A stretch of 64,000 nucleotides of DNA, taken from Siphonodentalium dalli (Eukaryota; Mollusca; Scaphopoda; Gadilida; Siphonodentaliidae). The position numbers and the translations under genes are program-made. The stretch spans positions 6,813,512 to 6,877,511 of the forward strand of contig CP136064.1 of the NCBI GenBank assembly GCA_032622095.1. Direction: 5' to 3'. Within the stretch, counting starts at the first letter, position 1. Every line of letters begins with the position of its first letter. Shown here piece after piece: positions 44,365-54,955 of the stretch. The notes under the pieces are model-generated. The model was not told the origin of the DNA. It did no database searches and saw nothing but the letters and a program-made list of their open reading frames with translations.

Positions 44365-47300
44365 CAACAGGGCTCTTTCACGTTAAAGGTTGACAAAATG
44401 AATTTTTCGGATAGGAGGGAAAATGATGCATTGGCCATTGTGTTTGGAGTGTCTTAATACAATTTCTATAGTACTGACGCACAGCCCAACCTGCAGACAA
44501 AATTTCACTACTATATTGGAAAAAATAACAAAATTATAGGGCGATGAGTACCAATTTTGGCATATTTTGAGTGGCCAATCATTGCTGTGATGATTTTGTA
44601 TTCCTTATATTTATGTCCTCATTTAACCTTTAGCTTATGTCTGCTTGATCATGTGGTGAAAATTTTGAGTGATTTCGTGCATTCAGTTTGATGATATTTG
44701 AATTTGAAGGTTATTGAGATATTCCGTTAAATGATTTATAGCATGTGAATCTAAAATAAAGCTTTCTATAAACACAATTTAAAATAACCATGGATCAGGA
44801 ATATAGTTCAGTTGGACATTTAATGGTATAGAAGATTAATGGTAAAATTCGTTTTATGTGTATTAGTCTATTTAAATTATATTCAATTCTCCAAAATATG
44901 TGCACATAATTTCCGTTAAAATCTGTCCTCTCCGAGAAACTTTGTCAACTGCTAATATTAATGACATGAGAAAATCATTTTGTATTGTGGGTAAACTGTC
45001 ACTAGTATTGAGGGTGTATAAACTTTAATTGGTGGGCTGAACCATCCCGATTTGGTACAGCAGCTCATTAAATGTTAAAAAACATGTCCTCTCCGAGAAT
45101 TCAAGCATAGAACCCAGAGATTTTCTGGAAGACATTGGTTTATATTGAACTATAACTATTCTGTTAATGAGCATGGGGTGTAGTAATAATATACTATATT
45201 AAAATACAGTTTATGCAACATGCTGTGTCCAATTTGAGCTGCTAATGTGTTATTTCATTTATTTCCATTGAGGCAATTCAGGTCTGCTCAACTGCAATTG
45301 TCTGAGTACATTGTCAATCTGAAGAATTTCTTGATTATGGATAATCATGTCATTGATTACAAGTGGTTTGATGGAAGTGTTGTTCGTAAAACATTTGTTT
45401 CTCAATAGTTAAATATAATTGTCTTGAATTATCGGAGAGGACACATTTTTAACAGATTACAGAGTATCTGCACTTACTTGCAATATTAAAGGTATAATCC
45501 ACGTGTGTGTACATATAATAACATTGGAATACCATAGGACCCATAAACTGAGATAAATAAACACAGTTCATACCCTGGTGGTCTGTATAGCTCTCAATAA
45601 AATAGTTTAGACAATACAAAAGTATTATCCATATATTTATACAACCATAACATGAGGATTCTGCCCCTATGACCCCTCGATACACTCAATACAGATTACC
45701 ACAGTTCATATAAAAAACAGTAAAGTAACCCCCAATAGAATGATTTCACACATTACAATGTTTTACAAGTAGCTTGGACGCTAAAATCAATAATAATCAA
45801 TGTTAATCTAAGCGCTCCATGGCCCCTAAATTTCAATGAACCATGACAGGATGAACAAATAGGAAATTATGGTTCATCGCAATAATCCACACCAAGTAAT
45901 AACAATGTTTATCTGCCTTCTTGGACTGGAGAAAAAGATTTTTGAAGTTCTTATTTATTTAGAGTTATCTGACACTTTTAATGCCTCCTGACTAGGACCG
46001 CTTGAAGCCCCTGACATGATAAACTGAAGATAGCCCATATTCCAAATGCTCTATAGCACTCATTAGATTTGCTTCATACATACCGGTAGAAAAGCATCAA
46101 TTGATTTCTGTCTCGACATTAAACCCATGACAACCCCATAGCCCTCAATGTTAATCTTCTCACCCACCATTGTCCCCTAAAATCCACTCAACCATGACAA
46201 TATGAGCAAATTATAAACTATGTCTCCATACCAAGTATTATGGAAATCGGGCCAGTGAGACTCCAAATAATTTTGAATTTTAAATAGTGCAATACTACAT
46301 TAAATGTGGGTTCGCTCTGTCTGCTCATATTCTGAAAACATCCATACAAATGGACAATGGACTATTCCAATTTATACTTTTAGAATGAAATGGGAGAGTC
46401 CATTCATTTGTGAATGCCAATGAGTTACAGATTATAATAAGGCTAACATATGACAGCTAAAAGTAACTCTAGTTCAATAATTCACCTTGTCTGCAGGTGT
46501 CTTATGTCTCTTATACAGTAAAAGCCTGTATTAATTAGTAAACCTCACATCTGAATAATTTTAAGTAAAAAAAGGGCCATCACTCCAGTAAAAAAAATTG
46601 TATCAAACCCATATTCGAACTTGATCTGTATTTTGGGCTGCGAAATCACAAACCAAAATACCAGATTTGGTTCCAGTCAGATAAAAACATGTTTGAGTCA
46701 TCGCAGCATGTTTGAATTCTAAGTCGAAAAAGGCCCATACCTCTATTTAAAAATCATATCAAACCCATTTTCAAACTCATCCTGCATTTTGGGATGAGAA
46801 ACTCGTAAAAAAAATTGTTCCGATCGAATAGAAAATGTTTGAGTTATCGCACCATGCGTAAAATGTCTACATACGGATAGACAGACGGACGGACGATCAT
46901 TGGTCAATCCGAACGTCAACATTACGTATAACATACGATGGTATGGGTACACATAAAAACCGGTTATGGGACAACAGATTTTGCCCCAACTTATCATTTG
47001 TCGAGTCATGTTTCCAAGAGTCTCAATATGTTTATCTTCACATTTCTCAGTTTGACAGGTCTATTCAAGTTCTCTAAAATATATAACAAGGCAATGAAAA
47101 TCGGCAATCTTTCTAAGACTGATGTCTACAGTGAATGAATGTTAAAAAAGTATGTCCTCTCCGAGAAAAAGTCAGTGGAAATTGGCAATTTTTAAATATG
47201 CTCTTGTTGAGTCAATTTTTGTCCGATTTTGAAAATGCTTTCAATATTACAATCCTTGAAGCATGCACTTCAACTTGAGAAGTAAAATCTTTACACTACT

Positions 47301-47707
47301 GAAGCATTTTCTATTATCAGAGAATAACAATTGGGGAATATGAATATTAAGAGATCATAATTTACATATCAATTTAAAAAATATGGAAATTCCAGGGGAA
47401 TTCAAAGATTTTTCCAGTAATTTTGACATACATGTTCTCTGATTGTTCAATGCTCAATGTCATGTGATATCATTCCGGAAACAGATGCATAATAATTAAA
47501 ATTCAGACATTAGAAATTTTGAGGGAATCCTGCATAGACCAAACCTGAAAAATCAAAATACACTTGCTCCTGCTCTGAAACTTTAGTTCCCGATCCAGTA
47601 TGATGTTCCTAACATGAATTAATGAAGAAAAAGTGATTGAAAAACACTTTTTTTTGCACCCTATTTGGCCACTTGGGGTCAACCTTTAACATGAAAGAGC
47701 CCAACAG
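44365..47707. mobile_element. 3.3-kb non-coding element with 25-bp TIRs
   Basis: Ends GGCTCTTTCACGTTAAAGGT (44371 on) and ACCTTTAACATGAAAGAGCC (to 47701), one mismatch in about 25. CAACAG flanks both sides (44365-44370, 47702-47707). The interior carries four TGTCCTCTCCGAGA words: 44927, 45086 and 47152 in plus, about 45434 inverted. The longest frames are short, so it is non-autonomous or has lost its transposase. A foreign-looking repeat lies at 46540-46960. Confidence 0.7.
46540..46965. repeat. Mollusc-type dispersed repeat with GACAGACGGACGGACG end, two units of ~160 bp
   Basis: Units start at AGGGCCATCACTCC (46572) and AGGCCCATACCTCT (46731). They share ATCAAACCCAT, TTGATCTGTATTTTGGG-like sequence and ATGTTTGAGT(C/T)ATCGCA, then end in ATAGACAGACGGACGGACGA (46876-46897). 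I know this kind of repeat from mollusc genomes; that is recollection, not a search. Confidence 0.65.
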
Positions 47708-48799
47708 CCCTATATAAATTATCATGACAATGTAAGATGGACATGCTGTCGTGTGATGTGTGGATGCTTGCTGCATGTTTGACCTTTGACCCGGGGCTGC
47801 TGTGTTGCATGGGGATTTGTTTATCTATTATTTATTTTAATACGGACTTATGGTTGCCGGTGATCAAACAACGGGACCTCCATTGATCAAGTAAACGAAA
47901 TAACCTGTCACGATAGTGTGTGGATACTAGAAATTCGATAATTGAAAATTTTATAAATGATTATGGTTTAGATATGCGTACATGTTAAGCGCAATTATTT
48001 TACAAAGATGGGGGCTCCGGACCCCAGAGTGTCAAGCATGTAAACACACGCGTGTGCATGTATTTTGATAGCGTTGGTTGTTATAAATATTGCGGACTCC
48101 AACAGTCCAACTCCATCCACGCATACTTGTGATCAACTCCTTGACACATAAAAGTCGCTAATACATAATTAATATAATGTCGGATAACGTTTTGTGGCCG
48201 ACATGCCGTGTCTGCCGTTTGTTCAGTCCACCGTCCGTCCGTGTGCGTCTGTTTTCCGCAAGAGATTTTTATGACTCACCTGGATGCCATAATTTGTGTA
48301 TACCGATATTTAATATGTAAAATGCGCATATATGATAGTGCGGAAATCTTTAAAATGTGTGAGTTTATACGCGCGATGCGATCTCGTTGGATTCCGATAC
48401 CTACCGATAACAAGAAGAGCATAGTTATAAACTAGACTTTTCCATCACTTATTAACTATACATTCTATAAACTAGTCTACCTGTTACTACTTTGAGGAAC
48501 TTTACTACCTGTTATTATTTTTAACAAGCACACTGCATATATGGCATTATTAATATGTATAGACTTTAACACATTTATTAATATAATATACAAACAATTT
48601 ATTATCTTATGTTAGTATCACATCGTAGTGTTGAGTTTCTGGGTTGCTTTGGACTATATACAACCCCACTACATATATGTTATTTGATATTATAAATATA
48701 TATATAATTACATTACTTGGTGGCTGACAACCCTTGTGTCATAGATACACCACAAACTGATTTATGTTGGGGACCAGATAAGAAATTAAGGTTTATGGC
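47708..48799. other. Intergenic; CCGTCCGTCC word and A+T-rich tail
   Basis: 48190-48260 (GACATGCCGTGTCTGCC ... CCGTCCGTCCGTGTGCGTCTG) resembles the start of repeat L. 48500-48720 is strongly A+T-rich. No gene. Confidence 0.45.
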
Positions 48800-49100
48800 C
48801 ATGCGCCCGCCGGTTGAAGCATCGGGGCCGCCTCCGTAGCAATATTGGACACCGGGGTCCCCTCCATAAGATTGTATACGACTTACTAATTATATCACCC
48901 GGATCCCTTCCATGAGAATACCACGCACCTTACCAGTTGAGGCACCGGGGTCCAACCCGCAGGAGGGTCATACACGTTGATGACTTGGACATCGGGGTTT
49001 CCGCGTGGGAGTTCGTGCACCTTGCTGACTGGGTAATCGAGGTCCCCTCCATGCATGTTAGTACCATGTGCCTTACTTACTGAGTCATCGGGACGGGAAC
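48800..49100 (-). repeat. Decayed array of tRNA-5'-half-like units
   Basis: On the minus strand about seven related blocks read GGACCCCGGTG-CTCAACTGGTAAGGTGC or a variant, at plus positions near 48815, 48850, 48890, 48932, 48982, 49024 and 49076, that is every 40-50 bp. Each resembles the acceptor and D-arm half of a tRNA (A box) without a B box. Confidence 0.6.
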
Positions 49101-49314
49101 TTAAAATATTGCCAAGCATAGTGTGTGTAGAGGAGACATTGCAAAATAGCCCGTGTATTTTGTGTCCAGCAGTATTGCGTGAACGATTCTTTTGACAAAT
49201 ATGTTTTAAGCCATTTTTTGCTCTTCTCCTCATTTGACTTTTCCAAAAGGCCTCCGGTCTACCTGCCGGCATCTCACTTTGACTTGTTTTTTGTCATTTT
49301 TGTTACTAATACAG

Positions 49315-50480
49315 TCAAGATGCAGGCTGGATCTATTTGGCGAAACAAGTGAGAACATCAATATCACACTGTCAAATATTATAAGAAATGGGGAGAACAA
49401 TTTGATAAAAGTCCGAAACGGGATATGGATACCTTCTCTGTAAATTCGTCCTACGCCAGGAGAATCGTCGCCATGAAAGCTCGTGCAACAGAGTCGGAGA
49501 CCACCTTGTCGGGCAGAATCGGAGACCACCTTGTCGGACAGAATCGGAGATGACCTTGTCGGGCAGAATCGGAGACCACCTTGTCGGACAGAATCGGAGA
49601 TGACCTTGGAATGTCCAAAATGGACCCAACTTAAACCAGGACAAAATGCACGTAAAACCAATTGCCAAACTTTCTACAGGTCGATATTTTCCGACCTGTC
49701 ACCTCACAGCCCTAATGAAATGTTTGTCAAACTCCAGGCAAATCCAGGCCTCGATTTAAAAATAAATGATCAGCTTTCAAATGTATTCAATCCGATCAGA
49801 CGGTCCCCATACCACCAAGATACAACAATATTTCTTCAAAATACACTTAAAGTATCACAATCGATGCATTTCTACAAAATAATGATAACCACTACCAACT
49901 ACATGTATGGTATCAAATTTCTCAAAACTTTTTATTTGTTCAACAAAATATGTCCGTATTATTACTAAAGTACCACTAGACTTTAGAGTTATCCATCTTC
50001 ATCCGCAAATTGTCCAGTAAATTGGGACCGTCTTATCGGATTGAGTACCTTTAACTGCCCACAAAGGAGGGACCAGGACCAGACGGCCACAATAATTTTT
50101 AATCTAAATAATGAAAAATTATAGCATTTAGGAGACCACCTTGTCGGACAGCAAATTTCCGCACTATCATTTAAAATTGATACATATGCCTATACATATC
50201 GCCATGTCCGATCTGCACTGGGTGATCACATACTCAATTGTACATGCGCTAATGGCGCCGTAAAGGCGCATATTTTGTCGCTTTCAGCGCTTTCGGCGCT
50301 TTCGGCGCGTGCCGAAACAACGCTAATGGCGCACAGTTTGTCGCGTTCGGCGCGCGCGCCAAAAGCGCCGAAAGCGACAAAAAGTGCGCCGAAAGCGCCA
50401 TTAGCAAGTTGCCCTAATAGTATACCATATGTACCAAATATCAAGACAGGTACTCTGGATTACGTGTTCGGGTGGTCTGG
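49315..50480. mobile_element. Repeat I, arm 2 of the 1.1-kb inverted pair
   Basis: Inverted relative to 33180-34240 and nearly identical over the core (49640-50110). It has five CGGAGA(C/T)(G/C)ACCTTGTCGG units of ~25 bp (49494-49612) against about three in the other arm. A stray GGAGACCACCTTGTCGGACA also sits at 50131. The GGCGCTTTCGGCGC cluster is at 50255-50405. Confidence 0.85.
49483..49968 (+). CDS. ORF of repeat I (161 codons), function unknown
   Basis: The partner of the 144-codon frame at 33627-34061. The extra length comes from additional 25-bp tandem units at its N-terminus (the CRAESETTLSDRIGD-type repeat); the C-terminal ~115 residues are nearly the same and end KICPYYY. No recognised domain. 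See the partner entry for why conservation is weak evidence of function. Confidence 0.3.
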   Translation: MQQSRRPPCRAESETTLSDRIGDDLVGQNRRPPCRTESEMTLECPKWTQLKPGQNARKTNCQTFYRSIFSDLSPHSPNEMFVKLQANPGLDLKINDQLSNVFNPIRRSPYHQDTTIFLQNTLKVSQSMHFYKIMITTTNYMYGIKFLKTFYLFNKICPYYY

Positions 50481-50666
50481 TGTACCAAATGTCTAGGTAC
50501 TACTCCAGAGTACCAAATATATAGGTACTATGTGGAGAACCTGCCCAGGTACCAAGCCCTCGAAATTAGGAAATAATTTTTAAGGCAAATTTAGTGATGT
50601 GACATGCTATATTCCAAATGATGCCACGGCGTTTAAACGTCGAATTAAAAAAAGCCGACGACAATT

Positions 50667-51089
50667 GTGACCCGCCATATCAAATCCAGTCGTAATGCAT
50701 TCTCTTATATATGAGAGTCGACCATATGTCGCCTCGCATATATAAGAGAATGCATTGGCCTAATAATTTTTTATCATTTTTTAAAAATAAATGTTTCTTA
50801 CTATTTTTAGGACATAAAATAAAAAACATCCATTACCTTGCAGGGAGCCCCACACATATATAGAAGCAAACAGAAGAGTGTCTTCTGCTCATGTTTGTCT
50901 GGGGCTCTGTATGGGTGAAATTATAAAATTGTTAAAGAATACAAGAACAAATTATTAAAATTGTAAAAAATTGTTAGGCCAATGCATTCTCTTATATATG
51001 CGAGGCGACATATGGTCGACTCGCATATATAAGAGAATGCATTGGCACAGGGTAAAAAAATCCCGACTGGATTTGATATGGCGTGTCAC
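50667..51089. mobile_element. Hairpin MITE family B, full-length copy (B4, 423 bp)
   Basis: Outer ends GTGACCCGCCATATCAAATC (50667 on) and GATTTGATATGGCGTGTCAC (to 51089). Hairpin one at about 50693-50758, body, hairpin two at 50978-51046, in mirrored orientation. Near the left end a short deletion removed GTCGGGATTTTTTT-ACCCTG. No clear target duplication was identified. No coding sequence. Confidence 0.88.
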
Positions 51090-51133
51090 ATATGGACTCT
51101 CGTTACTCGATGTGTCACCAGAAAAGGGAGTTT

Positions 51134-51660
51134 CAGCGACCACCATATTAATATAGCCTAACTATTCTAATTTCAGGATCCGGTTGATGCCGGGTGGCTC
51201 TAGGGTGCCTAACTATTCTAATTACAGCGACCACCATATTAATATAGCCTCACTATTCTAATTACACCGACCACCATATTAATATAGCCTCACTATTCTA
51301 ATTACAGCGACCACCATATTAATATAGCCTCACTATTATAATTACAGCGACCACCATATTAATATAGCCTCACTATTCTAATTACAGCGACCACCATATT
51401 AATATAGCCTCACTATTCTAATTACAGCGACCACCATATTAATATAGCCTCACTATTCTAATTACAGCGACCACCATATTAATATAGCCTCACTATTCTA
51501 ATTACAGCGACCACCATATTAATATAGCCTCACTATTCTAATTACAGCGACCACCATATTAATATAGCCTCACTATTCTAATTACAGCGACCACCATATT
51601 AATATAGCCTAACTATTCTAATTACAGGATCCGGTTGATGCCGGTGGCTCTAGGGGGCGA
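51134..51660. repeat. Minisatellite of 40 bp, ten units plus one, bounded by a direct repeat
   Basis: Unit CAGCGACCACCATATTAATA + TAGCCTCACTATTCTAATTA; ten units at 51224-51623 and one isolated unit at 51134. GGATCCGGTTGATGCCGG with GGCTCTAGGG follows the isolated unit (51177) and the array (51627). Units are almost identical. Confidence 0.92.
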
Positions 51661-52043
51661 ACTATGATTTGTTCACATTTATCTTCATGCTACCCGACCG
51701 TCGTTTAATACATTTCGGGTTAGCTCACATGACAATTACACCAACGCGGGGCCGATGTCACAACACAAATAACAATAAATAGTTTTATTCCATTCAATAA
51801 AACTATTTTATAACTTGTAATGTTCGTTGCATAACAGAAAGTAGTGCCAGTTGATATTTGACTTTCGGTTTGTCGTAGGTTTATACATTCGGTACGCTAC
51901 GTCCCAATATTTTTCCAATTAAACTGTATTGAATGAAGAGTTTGAAAAGTAATTTCATTAAATATAATCCATTAAATACATCAACGAGTCTTTATTTATT
52001 TGGGACTATTACGCATAAAGAAACATCGCACAGTTATATGAAA

Positions 52044-52745
52044 CGTCATCGCAGGCCTTATAGAAGCCGATGTTAGTTACACGACGTCACCGCAGGCCTT
52101 ATAGAAGCCGATGTTAGTTACACGACGTCATCGCAGGCCTTATAGAAGCCGATGTTAGTTACACGACGTCACCGCAGGCCTTATAGAAGCCGATGTTAGT
52201 TACACGACGTCACCGCAGGCCTTATAGAAGCCGATGTTAGTTACACGACGTCATCGCAGGCCTTATAGAAGCCGATGTTAGTTACACGACGTCATCGCAG
52301 GCCTTATAGAAGCCGATGTTAGTTACACGACGTCACCGCAGGCCTTATAGAAGCCGATGTTAGTTACACGACGTCATCGCAGGCCTTATAGAAGCCGATG
52401 TTAGTTACACGACGTCATCGCAGGCCTTATAGAAGCCGATGTTAGTTACACGACGTCATCGCAGGCCTTATAGAAGCCGATGTTAGTTACACGTCCCATT
52501 AATTTGTTGATTTAAGTATGTTTTATCGAGGTTATATGAAACGTCACCGCAGGCCTTATAGAAGCCGATGTTAGTTACACGACGTCATCGCAGGCCTTAT
52601 AGAAGCCGATGTTAGTTACACGACGTCATCGCAGGCCTTATAGAAGCCGATGTTAGTTACACGACGTCATCGCAGGCCTTATAGAAGCCGATGTTAGTTA
52701 CACGACGTCATCGCAGGCCTTATAGAAGCCGATGTTAGTTACACG
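52044..52745. repeat. Minisatellite of 41 bp in two blocks (11 + 5 units)
   Basis: Unit CGTCATCGCAGGCCTTATAG + AAGCCGATGTTAGTTACACGA, with one common variant (ATCG/ACCG). Block one 52044-52494, block two 52542-52745, separated by CCCATTAATTTGTTGATTTA...GTTATATGAAA. The same spacer start follows block two, and GTTATATGAAA precedes both blocks, so the whole block is itself duplicated. Confidence 0.93.
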
Positions 52746-52829
52746 TCCCATTAATTTGTTGATTTAAGTATGTTTTATCGAGGTTTTGGATGTTGATTTA
52801 AGTATGTTTTATCGATGTTTTGTAATAAA

Positions 52830-53200
52830 TTGAGGATCTGCAACGCGTCCCCATTTGTAGCGGAATTTACAAAACGATTCCAGTAAATTAGGTCTGGACC
52901 GAGCATTTGGCACCTTCTTTCCCGATGAATGGAAACGTCCAGATAAAACGTCGTTCCCATTTTTAAAAAAGGGACCCAACAACCCCTGGAAACAACAGAC
53001 CCATATCCCTACTAAGTTGTATTGGTAAATTATACAAGAAGTACATAGCCAAACATCTACTCACATTTCTAACCAAAAGTAATTTACTGCGCGAACACGA
53101 AGCTGGATTTCTCCTCGGGCAGTCAACATATTTTGCAGGTTATTTACAAAGTTTCCGCGTTATTGCCATGGATAAGATTGCCAAAAAACACGTTCACATA
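52830..53200 (+). pseudogene. LINE reverse transcriptase fragment (motifs 0-2)
   Basis: FPDEWK (about 52921) and FLKKGPNNPW (about 52955), then in a shifted frame NRPISLLSCIGKLYKKYIA (from about 52990) and EHEAGFLLGQST (from about 53098). These are the conserved start of a Jockey/RTE-type RT palm. At least one frameshift lies near 52985. The sequence loses homology near 53200, just before a CATATCTTCA microsatellite. Its strand is opposite to the LINE remnant that follows. Confidence 0.75.
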
Positions 53201-53202
53201 TC

Positions 53203-53235
53203 TTCACATATCTTCATATATCTTCACATATCTTC
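53203..53235. repeat. CATATCTTCA microsatellite
   Basis: TCACATATCTTCA is repeated four times with one variant. Confidence 0.85.
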
Positions 53236-53286
53236 CAGGTACGGCAGTTTTTGTAAGAGTTTGAACCCATGTTGACGGTTGTCACA

Positions 53287-54430
53287 TCAACCATTAATGT
53301 TGAGTGCATTTGGCCTTTGATGACAGCAAGTTGTAAGTAGAAATACCACTGAGTGGAGTAATATGTCGTCGACACACTCCGTTAGATGCTGGGGAGGTGA
53401 AGAACCATTTGCTGCCAATAAGAATGCAAATATTGACTTATCGTACAAGGAGTCGTGCATGAAACAGGGGGGGGGGTGAAAGAAAAAAATTCCGGCACGT
53501 ATGCCGGGGTGGGTGGGTGATCAAAGCCACCAACAAGCAATTTTTTCAGCAACTAAAAAAACAATTTCCTGCTTGTTTTTTAGTGTTTTGGCAATGAGTT
53601 GGGCTTCAAAACCACTTTGAATGAGAGAAATAATGTAATTCTAACTGTAAACTGGCTGCAGGCAGAAATCGTGTTGTATTTTGTTGCACATTTTGAAATC
53701 CAAGATGGCCGCTGGCAGCCATGTTTTTTTGGCCGAATGACCTCAAAATGACTCATTCCTATTTACATGTCCATGTTAACATCCATGATAAATAGTATGC
53801 ACAGAAATTCATATACAGCTATTTACAGTGAATTCCCCCCCCGCAAATCTCTGTTTTAGTGTTAAAAGGGGGGTGGGTGTCAAAAAATGGTCGGAAAAAA
53901 CTGCCGAAAACGGAAAAAAATTTGGCGGTGGGGGTGGGTGGGTACAAAAAATGATCGAAAGGGAAAAAATGCCATACGTGCCTGAAATTGTTTTCCGACT
54001 CCCCCCTGCATGAAACGGAATATCCCGATACCAAAGTGATTGATAATGAATTCCCAGTAGCTTTTCCGGAGAGACATTATGAATTCTGATGGACAATATC
54101 GTACATCATGGAGGATTTTGTTGCTATGCTGGCGGTCACAATCGTTACATCTCAGATTATTAATGTATGTTGTCTTGTTGATTAAGATGCCCAGGTTTGG
54201 TAGTTGTGCTTCAGGAGTTTTCATATCGTCCAGTCAGTAGTGGAGTATGTGTGGACCAATCGTAAAGACTATTAATTAAGATATGGGTTGCTGTCAACCG
54301 ATAACGACCAAGCAGTCGAGTAGTGGTCCGAAACAGCTTCCTTGTAAATGCTTTTCCATGCCATGCTGTTTCTGATGGAAATTGACCAGTACCGTTGAAT
54401 GTGTCGAGAAGTCTATGCAGTGATGACTCA
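53287..54430 (-). pseudogene. LINE RT C-terminus (family L5) split by an element E insertion
   Basis: On the minus strand, upstream parts (54430-54230) are decayed, with WKSIYKEAVSDHYSTAWSL readable in one frame and the continuation in another. From about 54224 the frame reads NNLRCNDCDRQHSN...RYCPSE, a LINE-type Cys/His cluster, then YWEFIINHFG and FRFM. There it is broken by the element at 53466-54007. If the element and one copy of its target duplication are ignored, the frame continues without a break from 53456 (HDSLYDK) to a stop at 53287-53289. This is the usual shape of a LINE C-terminus. Confidence 0.7.
53457..54016. mobile_element. Element E, inverted copy with 9-bp target duplication
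   Basis: Core 53466-54007 (542 bp), AGGGGGGGGGGTGAAAG to GTTTTCCGACTCCCCCCT. GCATGAAAC flanks both sides (53457-53465, 54008-54016). It is the reverse complement of 14754-15293. The duplication could be 8 or 9 bp; 9 restores the interrupted LINE frame. Confidence 0.92.
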
Positions 54431-54489
54431 GTTCAAATCTGCATTCAGTGATGACTCAATACAAATGCAGTGAGACTCAAGCGAGTGTG

Positions 54490-54955
54490 TGCACTCAGGG
54501 AAGTGGCTAAATGGTACCAGTTGGGCGTCCACCTTGAAGTTTCCAGCTTTACCGCCCTACTGAACCAGGTTTTCCTAATTTTATTTGCACCCCTTCGGTT
54601 GGAACTTATCAATTGTTGGAAATTTCTAACATGACACCCTAATAGTAGACTGTCATTTGTAAAAAAAATATTGGTTTCGTACTATTTGGGGGATTTTGGC
54701 CAACATGTTTTTCGTAAAGCCCATATATTGGAAATTGTCCAACTGTTGGCAATTTCAGACCAATATATTGACAACAAGCAGCCAAAAGTATAACAAAAAT
54801 TCTGCTATTGGTCTAAAAACAACAAACTTCCCACTAATTACTGGTCGGAAAATCAAACAATGAGAACAATTTAAACCTATATGTGGTGTAAAATTTCCAA
54901 CTAATGTTACATGTAAACAGGCATGAAATTTCCATTTGATGAACATCATTTATTT
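54490..54955. repeat. Dispersed repeat M, uninterrupted copy
   Basis: Matches 56455-56896 plus 57284-57360: GGGCGTCCACCTTGAAGTTTCCAGCT, TTTGCACCCCTTCGG, AATTTCCAACTAATG-type words in the same order. It has no hairpin MITE at the place (about 54834) where the other copy has one. Confidence 0.65.

Noticed and set aside
46743..47009. ORF with a CLSVCRHFT-type peptide
   Set aside because: It is a translation of the GACAGACGGACGG dispersed repeat, a familiar false frame.
48895..49272. 125-codon minus-strand ORF
   Set aside because: Mostly a translation of the tRNA-like array.
51134..52745. CRISPR-like arrays
   Set aside because: Repeats are contiguous with no unique spacers and the sequence is eukaryotic.
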